The notes below the pieces were generated by a model that was not told the DNA's origin, did no database searches, and saw nothing but the letters and a program-made list of their open reading frames with translations. A DNA stretch of 22,898 nt, from positions 1 through 22,898 of the forward strand of contig JARHZY010000074.1 of the NCBI GenBank assembly GCA_029264655.1. The letters are read 5' to 3'. The position numbers and the translations under genes were made by a program. Shown here piece by piece: positions 15,391 to 21,333 of the stretch. The stretch's first letter is position 1. Each line of letters starts with the position of its first letter. The stretch is from Helicobacter sp. (GTDB lineage: Bacteria > Campylobacterota > Campylobacteria > Campylobacterales > Helicobacteraceae).

Positions 15391-16368
15391 TTATTGCAAA
15401 CTCTTTTGCAAGGCATTAAATCGCTCTTGATATGCTTTTCTAGCTTGCAATGCCTCTTCCATATCTACTTTTTTAAATTTTACTTTATGGTTTGGTGGGA
15501 GTTGCCCCATTCTATCTAAATCACAGCTAATAACAGTGCAATACATAGCAAAGCCACCACCACTAGGTGCATCTCTCAAAAGCACAATAGGTTCATTGCC
15601 GCCCGGGGCTTGCATAGAGCCAACCGGATAGCATGCATCTGTAATATTGCTAGGATCACTACCTGCACCAAATGGTTGTGGTAAATCTTTATATTTAAAC
15701 TTACGTCCATTTTTAAAGCGATAGCCTGTCCTATCAGCTTCACTTGAAACAACAAAAGTATCTTCAAAAAGCCCTTGTATAGAATCTTCTGTAAGCTTAT
15801 AATCTTGCAATCCCATGATAACACGCAATGTCTCAATAGATTCTAATTTAATTTTATATTGTTCTTGCAAAGCTTTACCAACTTGCGGGTTTTCACTAAA
15901 AGCACCAATAGGTAGCACATCTCCTGCTTCAAGTTTTCGCCCTTTATAACCACCAATACCACCAAGCGGATAAGTTGAACGCGAACCCATAACAATAGGC
16001 ACATCAATTCCACCTTTTACACAAATATAACTCCTAGCACCTCCTCGCAAAAAATCAAAGCTTAATGTGCCGCCTTTTGGAATCTCTACAATGCTATGGC
16101 TTATTTTTTTCTCGCCATTGACAATAGGAGTCATCTCTGCACCAGTAATTGCCACAAAGCCACCATCAGGAAATTCTAATACAGGACCCATAAGTGCTAC
16201 TTCAAGTGCTGCTGCATTAATATCATTGCCTAAAAGTAAATTCCCTGCTTTAAAAGAAAATTGATCAAGTGCCCCACCCGGTGGAATACCTAAATGGTAA
16301 TAACCATAACGCCCACTATCTTCAACAAAAGTTGCAAGTCCCGGATTAATTACTTTGATATTAGCCAT
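15391..16368 (-). CDS. pxpC: PxpC, 5-oxoprolinase subunit C / KipA-like carboxyltransferase half
   Basis: A 325-residue KipA/urea-carboxylase CT-domain protein. In E. coli PxpA, PxpB and PxpC together open 5-oxoproline to glutamate with ATP. Family landmarks are INPGLATFVEDSGRYGYYHLGIPPGGALDQFS (about 7-38), NAAALEVALMGPVLEF (51-66), GAEMT, and RSTYPLGGIGGYKGRKLEAGDVLP. The ATG overlaps the end of pxpB by eight bases and follows GGAGG, so the two are translationally coupled and their products probably pair. It is last in the accB-accC-pxpB-pxpC run, with a hairpin terminator beyond it. The accompanying biotin carboxylase and biotin carrier leave open that this is the carboxyltransferase of a biotin-dependent enzyme. 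Confidence 0.85.
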   Translation of the reverse strand: MANIKVINPGLATFVEDSGRYGYYHLGIPPGGALDQFSFKAGNLLLGNDINAAALEVALMGPVLEFPDGGFVAITGAEMTPIVNGEKKISHSIVEIPKGGTLSFDFLRGGARSYICVKGGIDVPIVMGSRSTYPLGGIGGYKGRKLEAGDVLPIGAFSENPQVGKALQEQYKIKLESIETLRVIMGLQDYKLTEDSIQGLFEDTFVVSSEADRTGYRFKNGRKFKYKDLPQPFGAGSDPSNITDACYPVGSMQAPGGNEPIVLLRDAPSGGGFAMYCTVISCDLDRMGQLPPNHKVKFKKVDMEEALQARKAYQERFNALQKSLQ

Positions 16369-17257
16369 GAAATACCTCCAAAAGTTTTTTATTATAATCG
16401 CTTGGATTTTTTTGCCATTCTTGCAATGAAAATCTCACATTCGCACTTTTTAGTGTGAAAGTGCCATCTTCTACAGCTTGCACCGCCTTATTATAAGTAT
16501 CTTCATCAATGGGTTTAAACTTAATAATATCACCCGGCTTCAAAAATACCATAGAATCTTTAAAGTATTCAAGCTTTTGTGCTGGATCCCATACTGGTGC
16601 GGGGGTAATACCCATCATTTGGTATCCACCACCACCACGTACAGCATAAATACAACCAAAGCAACCACCATGCCCAATGGTAAGCTTAGGCGTATCAATA
16701 CGTGCTTTAAGATATTTTGGCACTTCAATTTGCTTCTGACGCTCTACAAGCTGATAAAGCCATGGAAGTCCCGCCACAAAACCTATCATACTTACAAACC
16801 ATGGATTTTCTGCATGTGCTTTTATATAATCTTGCACACTTTCATAACCATTAATTTTACTTGCATATTCTATATCGGTTGTATTTGGATCAAAACCTGA
16901 ATTTTCTGCTCTTACCTGATGGTTATCTCTAAAACGCATGAGTGTTTCATGGGTATAGGGATCTTGATAGAACAATGGAAATTCAATGATTCTTGTCATA
17001 ATTTCTGCATTTGTGCTTTGCACTTCTTTTTCTAACTCTTTACAAATATCAAGCACTTTTTGATAATGCAACACATCTGGATCAAATGCAATCATATAAG
17101 ATGCATTTGCAGGGCAAATTTCAGTAATACCTTTAATATTACGCTCGCGTAATTTTTCGCAAATTGCCATCGCTTGAAAAAATGCCTCTAAACTCATTCC
17201 CTCTTCACTTACTTCTACATATAAAAATGTATCACCACCAAATGTATATCTAAACAT
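16361..17257 (-). CDS. pxpB: PxpB, 5-oxoprolinase subunit B / KipI-like carboxyltransferase half (divergent)
   Basis: A 298-residue KipI/allophanate-hydrolase-subunit-1-like protein, the partner of PxpC. Recognisable parts are GGDTFLYVEV at the N-terminus, ASYMIAFDP (about 52-60), the family core MIGFVAGLPWLYQL (about 157-170), and a glycine-rich C-terminal segment. The stretch usually reading GSVGI...QTGIYP...SPGGW...IGRTP instead reads GHGGCFGCIYAVRGGGGYQMMGITP (about 195-219), a marked divergence with added cysteines. It is longer than E. coli PxpB, mainly between the N-terminal part and the MIGF core. The start chosen is the ATG at 17255-17257, with AAGGAG six bases before it; it begins one base after the accC stop. 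The upstream in-frame ATG contains the ribosome-binding site itself. Confidence 0.8.
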   Translation of the reverse strand: MFRYTFGGDTFLYVEVSEEGMSLEAFFQAMAICEKLRERNIKGITEICPANASYMIAFDPDVLHYQKVLDICKELEKEVQSTNAEIMTRIIEFPLFYQDPYTHETLMRFRDNHQVRAENSGFDPNTTDIEYASKINGYESVQDYIKAHAENPWFVSMIGFVAGLPWLYQLVERQKQIEVPKYLKARIDTPKLTIGHGGCFGCIYAVRGGGGYQMMGITPAPVWDPAQKLEYFKDSMVFLKPGDIIKFKPIDEDTYNKAVQAVEDGTFTLKSANVRFSLQEWQKNPSDYNKKLLEVFHG

Positions 17258-17258
17258 A

Positions 17259-18635
17259 CTACGCTCCTTCATTATTTTGCTTTGCCATCCAAGCTTCTAA
17301 AAAATTGATATGGTAGTTACCATCTGCAACATCAGAATCTTTAAATAAATCGTTAAATAAGGGTAATGTGGTTTTAATCCCTTCAATTCTTACTTGACGT
17401 AAGGCTCTATTCATGCGTGAAATCGCCATTGCTCTATTTTCATCATAAATAATAAGTTTAGCTACAAGAGAATCGTAAAATGGCGGGATAACTCTTCCAT
17501 TAAAAAGCATGCTATCTACACGGATTCCTGCTCCTGTAGGATAAAATACTTCGCTAATTTTTCCCGGACTAGGAAAGAAATTATTACCCGGGTCTTCAGC
17601 ATTTATGCGTATTTCAATCGAATGCCCTTTGATTTTTATATCATCTTGTTTAAACCTTAATGGTTCACCATCAGCAATACGCAACATTTCTCGCACAATA
17701 TCAACACCTGTTATCATTTCTGTAATAGCATGCTCTACTTGAATACGCGTATTCATTTCTAAAAAATAAAAACCACCGCGATCTTCATCATAAAGAAACT
17801 CTAAAGTGCCTGCACCTTTATAATGCACAAGCTTTGCAAGCTCTAGAGCACTTTTGCAAAGTTGCTCTCTTATTTGTGTATTAAGTGCTGAACTTGGGGC
17901 TTCTTCTACAACTTTTTGCCTCCTTCTCTGCAAAGAACACTCTCTATCGTATAAATGTATTACATTGTTGCCATCACCTAAAACCTGCACTTCAATATGA
18001 CGTGCTTTTGGTAAATATGCTTCTAAATACACACCACCATTACCAAATGCTGCTTTTGCTTCACTGCTTGCTATGACAAACTGCTCTTTTAAATCTTTGG
18101 CATTTTCTACAACGCGTATTCCTTTACCACCACCTCCAGCAATTGCCTTAATGACAACAGGATAGCCAATTTTCTCTGCCTCACTTAGTGCATCTTCTGC
18201 TTCCTCTAATACTGGAGAACCCGGTATTGTCGGCACTTTAGCTTCCTTTGCTTTCAGTATTGCTGCTGCTTTATCACCCATTGTTTTAATAATATCACTG
18301 CTTGGACCTACAAAAATCATGCCTGCATCTACGACTTTTTGTGCGAATGTAGCATTTTCGCTTAAAAACCCATAACCCGGATGGATTGCATCTGCATGCA
18401 CTTTTTTTGCTGCTTCAATAACCTTATCCATATCCAAATAACTTTTATGTGCTAGATTCTCACCAATCTCTACAACTTCATCGGCTAATTGTGAAGCTAG
18501 ATTGCCTTTATCAGCATCACTACAAATTGCCACTGCAAGCATATTGAGTTCATGTGCTGCCTGGATAACACGCACAGCAATCTCACCGCGATTAGCAATA
18601 AGCACTTTTTTAATTTTCTTAGGTTGGTATATCAT
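17259..18635 (-). CDS. accC: AccC-like biotin carboxylase (ATP-grasp) of the pxp cluster
   Basis: Carboxylates biotin on a carrier protein using ATP and bicarbonate. The 458-residue protein has all landmarks of biotin carboxylases: VLIANRGEIAVRVIQAA (11-27), HPGYGFLSEN (85-94), the ATP lid GGGGKGIR (167-174), the HIEVQVLGD strand (213-221), DRECSLQRRRQKVVEEAP (230-247), and the catalytic EMNTRIQVEH (293-302). The start chosen is the ATG at 18633-18635 with AGGGA upstream; the open frame continues 57 codons further but that part is not family-like. It sits 214 bases after accB and 1 base before pxpB. This placement with pxpB/pxpC suggests a dedicated enzyme and not fatty-acid synthesis, though a shared role cannot be excluded. 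Confidence 0.92.
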   Translation of the reverse strand: MIYQPKKIKKVLIANRGEIAVRVIQAAHELNMLAVAICSDADKGNLASQLADEVVEIGENLAHKSYLDMDKVIEAAKKVHADAIHPGYGFLSENATFAQKVVDAGMIFVGPSSDIIKTMGDKAAAILKAKEAKVPTIPGSPVLEEAEDALSEAEKIGYPVVIKAIAGGGGKGIRVVENAKDLKEQFVIASSEAKAAFGNGGVYLEAYLPKARHIEVQVLGDGNNVIHLYDRECSLQRRRQKVVEEAPSSALNTQIREQLCKSALELAKLVHYKGAGTLEFLYDEDRGGFYFLEMNTRIQVEHAITEMITGVDIVREMLRIADGEPLRFKQDDIKIKGHSIEIRINAEDPGNNFFPSPGKISEVFYPTGAGIRVDSMLFNGRVIPPFYDSLVAKLIIYDENRAMAISRMNRALRQVRIEGIKTTLPLFNDLFKDSDVADGNYHINFLEAWMAKQNNEGA

Positions 18636-18849
18636 AATATTCCCTTTCATTACTAGTATTTTTTTTAAAAGTAAAAATACTAAAGATATGGATAATAAGA
18701 TTCTATAATATTTTAGAATATACTGATAAGCACAACATTTTTCTAGCATTATATTTCTATTTTGACAATAAAGCCTGCTATTAAAAACTTGCAAATATCT
18801 ATGCATAAGTCGATACTTATAGAACTATCGCCACTCTCTACTATCTTGC
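18636..18849 (-). promoter_or_regulatory. Intercistronic accB-accC region with two hairpins
   Basis: A perfect 10-bp stem TAGTATTTTT / AAAAATACTA (18654-18682, 9-base loop) ends 6-7 bases before the accC ribosome-binding site. A smaller stem ATAAGT-CGAT-ACTTAT (18805-18820) lies 30 bases after the accB stop. The larger stem has no U-run after it on the minus strand, so it is more likely a stabilising or translation-affecting structure than a terminator. No clear -10 for a separate accC promoter was seen. Confidence 0.45.
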
Positions 18850-19086
18850 CTATTCCTCAATCACAAAAAGCACATCGCCCGGATTAACAAATGCCTCGTT
18901 TTCTGCACAAACTTTTATTATTTTACCTGCTTTACCCGCTTTTATTTCATTAAAAGTTTTCATAACCTCTACAAGACATACTGTGGTATCTGCTTGCACT
19001 TCACTGCCTACTTCTACATACGGGGCTGCATCTGGATTTGGCTTCCTATAAAATGTTCCCGGAATTGGACTTAAAACTTCTGCCAT
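18850..19086 (-). CDS. accB: Small AccB-like biotin carrier protein
   Basis: A 78-residue free-standing biotinyl domain that would shuttle carboxyl-biotin between AccC and a carboxyltransferase. It begins SPIPGTFYRKPNPDAAPYVEVGSEV and carries the biotinylation site VEVMKTFNEI, with the target lysine at K43; the usual EAMKM reads EVMKT. It ends with the symmetrical half-domain GKIIKVCAENEAFVNPGDVLFVIEE. It lacks the N-terminal half of ordinary acetyl-CoA carboxylase AccB (about 150 residues), which supports a dedicated carrier. The ATG follows AAAGGAG. It heads the accB-accC-pxpB-pxpC run and lies 328 bases after pxpA, behind a strongly structured leader. Confidence 0.9.
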   Translation of the reverse strand: MAEVLSPIPGTFYRKPNPDAAPYVEVGSEVQADTTVCLVEVMKTFNEIKAGKAGKIIKVCAENEAFVNPGDVLFVIEE

Positions 19087-19414
19087 AATTGCTCCTTTAA
19101 AAAATTTTGCTAGAAACTAGCCTTCTATATCTATAAACCATTAGATACAGAAGGCAAGATTCTTGAAATCTTGCCTTTATATATGCCACAACACAAGAAA
19201 TTAAGAATCTATAAATTTTATAATCATCTTTATAAAAAAGAATCTTATATATCTTTATGTGGTGTATCATGTCCTAACCACAGAAATTAAGACTATGATT
19301 AATAATTTTCATCTTAAACCAACATATACTAAAATGTCCTACACAACAAACAAAAATCTATCTTTAAAAATAAATTTCTTTATCATGCAAAAAATAGAAA
19401 CTTCAATCTTTATG
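19087..19414. other. Intergenic region between pxpA and accB
   Basis: The region is 328 bases long. Nearest accB lies the interlocked hairpin block. Nearer pxpA are a 6-bp stem TGTGGT/ACCACA (19258-19282), a repeated AAGAATCT (19203-19210 and 19238-19246 region), and A/T-rich DNA without an obvious minus-strand consensus -10. An extended -10 match TGCTATAAT on the plus strand overlaps the end of pxpA (19413-19421) and would give antisense transcription. No small gene was found. Confidence 0.45.
19109..19177 (-). promoter_or_regulatory. Three interlocked hairpins in the accB leader
   Basis: Read in the minus-strand RNA there are three stems. The first is AAGGCAAGATT-TCAAG-AATCTTGCCTT (19177 to 19151). 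The second is GCCTTCT plus TATCTA pairing with TAGATA plus AGAAGGC (19155 to 19120, one mismatch, 8-base loop). The third is GCTAG-TTT-CTAGC (19121 to 19109), followed by A4T6 and then the AAAGGAG site of accB. Stems 1 and 2 share 19151-19155, and stems 2 and 3 share 19120-19121, so neighbouring stems compete. That is the layout of an attenuator or riboswitch-like control, though none of the known classes is recognised. Confidence 0.55.
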
Positions 19415-20188
19415 CTATAATCCATGCACAATAGGCTTTTGTATTTTAATGCCATTAGCTTCTAGAAGTTTTTTTGTTGCCTGAATAAGTTGTAAAGCCC
19501 CCGCTGTATCACTATGAATACATACAGAATCAAAATCTACTTCAATAGTTTTACCAGTAACGCTTACAACCGTGCCTTCCTTGCAAGCCTGTAAAACTTT
19601 ATTTGCTACTTCATCTGGTGTATAAGCCCTAGCTCTACGCACCATAACAAGTTGCCCATCATCTCCATAATCTCTATCTCCATAAAACTCACGCACATAA
19701 GGTTGCTTTAATTCTTTTGCCACATCGCATGTAATTGTTCCCTCCATGCAATAAATAGGAAGTTTAGAATCTATTTTTTGCAAAGCCTGTATTAATTGCA
19801 TAGAAAACTCTCTATCTTTAGAAGCATGAATGTATAAATAACCATGTGGTTTGAAATGGTGTAATGTTCCACCTTCAATACCTATAAATTCACGCAATGC
19901 CCCAAGTTGGTAAATACAATCATTCACCAATTCATCTGGCTTTGCAATAATAAGTCTTCTTCCAAAACCAACTAAATCTCTAAAGCCCGGATGCACACCA
20001 ATTGCTACATTGTTTTTAATCGCATGTTGGACAGAATGTCTCATAATATTTGGATCGCTTGCATGAAAGCCTGCTGCAATATTGCAACTGCTAATAAGAG
20101 GCATAATCTCATCATCAACCCCATCACCTATAATCCATGGACCAAAGCATTCACCCATATCGCTGTTTAAATCAATCTCTTTTTTCAT
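19415..20188 (-). CDS. pxpA: PxpA, LamB/YcsF-family 5-oxoprolinase subunit (divergent)
   Basis: A 257-residue LamB/YcsF protein; in E. coli the PxpA subunit acts with PxpB and PxpC in ATP-dependent hydrolysis of 5-oxoproline. Family landmarks are DLNSDMGE (6-13), SSCNIAAGFHASDP (33-46), VHPGFRDLVGFGRR (65-78), FKPHGYLY (112-119), FYGDRDYGDDGQLVMV (168-183) and CIHSDTAG (223-230). Several usually invariant positions differ (NIACGFHAGDP is NIAAGFHASDP; GAHPS is GVHPG; HGD is HSD), so it belongs to a divergent branch. The start is the ATG at 20186-20188, with AAGGA seven bases upstream. An inverted repeat overlaps its likely promoter. accB follows 328 bases on. Confidence 0.87.
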   Translation of the reverse strand: MKKEIDLNSDMGECFGPWIIGDGVDDEIMPLISSCNIAAGFHASDPNIMRHSVQHAIKNNVAIGVHPGFRDLVGFGRRLIIAKPDELVNDCIYQLGALREFIGIEGGTLHHFKPHGYLYIHASKDREFSMQLIQALQKIDSKLPIYCMEGTITCDVAKELKQPYVREFYGDRDYGDDGQLVMVRRARAYTPDEVANKVLQACKEGTVVSVTGKTIEVDFDSVCIHSDTAGALQLIQATKKLLEANGIKIQKPIVHGL

Positions 20189-20215
20189 AACCATATCCTT
20201 ACTACAACAATTATC

Positions 20216-20244
20216 ATACTAAAAGCATGAATTACTTTTAGTAT
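20216..20244 (-). promoter_or_regulatory. Inverted repeat over the pxpA promoter (operator candidate)
   Basis: ATACTAAAAG (20216-20225) and CTTTTAGTAT (20235-20244) are perfect 10-bp arms with a 9-base spacer. On the minus strand the sequence just downstream reads TATGATAAT, a plausible -10, so the repeat would cover the -10/-35 region. The half-site TTACTTTTAGTAT (20232-20244) occurs again, exactly, at 20388-20400. Confidence 0.5.
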
Positions 20245-20874
20245 AGAAAAAAATGTAAAAAGTTGATTGAATATGTATATTTTTGTCTTTAAAATATTTA
20301 TCAATAATTCTATATTGCAGAAAAATATAATATTTATTGTTATTAATATATTAAAAAATTTCATATATAGTAGTTTTTTACTATATGTTACTTTTAGTAT
20401 CAAATAACAGATAATTTTATATAAATGTTTTTCTATGTAAAGATTTCTAGTAGCATATGTATTTCAAATTATTTAAAAAATTAAAAATAATGTGTAACTA
20501 TGTTTATGATTTTATTATATTTAATCTATATTTGTTACAAAATATTACATAAAAATTAAAAGTTGTTACTTAAATGACATTAATAACGACAGGAATGCTT
20601 TACAATAATATCTATATTTAGTATTTTTAGCTTATAGATTTTTATCATTCACTCTTTTATAGAATAAATATCCATGTATATTTGCTCTATAAAAATTATA
20701 AAGATTCTATAATACCTTATTTACAATAAGCAACATATTACTATGCATTATAGTCTTCTTATTTATAAAAAAGCTATAAATCCAATAAAACAGCAAAAAA
20801 TGATTAAAAAGCAAAACAACCGAAAGTCGTATAGAAATATATCAATTTTCATCGCAACATATTTAAATTTATGT

Positions 20875-20883
20875 TGATATAAT
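20875..20883 (+). promoter_or_regulatory. Perfect extended -10 promoter of the candidate small RNA
   Basis: TGATATAAT matches TGNTATAAT at every position. A dyad CAACATA-N8-TATGTTG (20855-20876) lies directly upstream and overlaps its TG. No gene follows on the plus strand within the window, so it is an orphan promoter. Confidence 0.5.
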
Positions 20884-20889
20884 GTTTGG

Positions 20890-21075
20890 TTTTTTTGTGT
20901 ATATTTTATACATTAAGGCAGATTGTTATATTGTAGGTTATTTCTGTAAAAATACATTTTTGCTTATATTAAACTTTCATAATGCATGATTAAAGTGAGT
21001 AAAATGTCGCAAATAAATGTTCTTATGTGGTTATGATAGATTAATAATATGCATAGAATTTGCATATTATTTTTT
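20890..21075 (+). ncRNA. Candidate small regulatory RNA (about 185 bases)
   Basis: The unit is defined by an orphan perfect extended -10 on one side and an orphan intrinsic terminator on the other, both on the plus strand, in a gap with no coding frame. Internal short stems are visible (TGTATA-TTT-TATACA near 20898-20912; AAAAAT/ATTTTT near 20950). The ends do not pair with each other, which argues against 6S RNA. No ribosome-binding site followed by a start codon was found inside. Family unknown. Confidence 0.4.
21043..21075 (+). terminator. Intrinsic terminator of the candidate small RNA
   Basis: AATAATATGCA and TGCATATTATT form an 11-bp perfect stem with a 7-base loop (TAGAATT), followed at once by a run of Ts on the plus strand. 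It is the clearest intrinsic terminator in the window and serves no protein gene. Confidence 0.65.
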
Positions 21076-21267
21076 CAAATCACATCTACTTACAGAATAA
21101 CATTACTCTACGCAAAGATAAGCAAAAACAAAACAGCTTATTTATAATCTAATCTAAAGAGACTAATTATCCATCTAAAAGACTTTAATGTTTTGCTAAT
21201 ATTGCCATTTGTTCTTAAGAGTTTTAGGTTAAAGAAATTTTTAGTTACACTTATTAGCTATGGAGTT

Positions 21268-21293
21268 AAAATTATAAGCAATATTGCTTATAA
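21268..21293 (-). terminator. Intrinsic terminator of nhaC
   Basis: TTATAAGCAAT followed by ATTGCTTATAA is a perfect 22-base palindrome about 40 bases after the nhaC stop. On the minus strand it is followed by TTTT. Orientation and position fit nhaC termination. Confidence 0.6.
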
Positions 21294-21333
21294 AATCGCA
21301 TAAAAATAAATAGCAAATTGTAACACAATGATT

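Larger units (their letters stand above)
20189..21333. other. 1.15-kb gene-free region between pxpA and nhaC
   Basis: No credible protein frame was seen. In order it holds: the pxpA promoter/operator; an 8-bp stem ATATAGTA/TACTATAT (20365-20386); the second copy of the pxpA half-site (20388-20400); three TGTTWCW boxes (20386-20392, 20533-20539, 20564-20570); a candidate small-RNA unit (promoter 20875-20883, terminator 21043-21075); and the nhaC terminator (21268-21293). The remaining sequence is plain A/T-rich. Confidence 0.55.

Noticed and set aside
18636..18806. 57-codon N-terminal extension of AccC
   Set aside because: The extension is hydrophobic and unlike any biotin carboxylase. The internal ATG at 18635 has a ribosome-binding site and gives the normal family length.
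20645..20653. TCATTCACT, resembling the H. pylori DnaA box, near TGTTWCW boxes (possible origin)
   Set aside because: It is a single copy, there is no dnaA or other origin-linked gene nearby, and about one such match is expected by chance in a window this size.
20882..20989. 35-codon hydrophobic open frame inside the candidate small RNA
   Set aside because: Its ATG overlaps the -10 box, so it would not be on the transcript, and there is no ribosome-binding site. Resemblance to AapA-type toxins was considered but no matching sequence was found.
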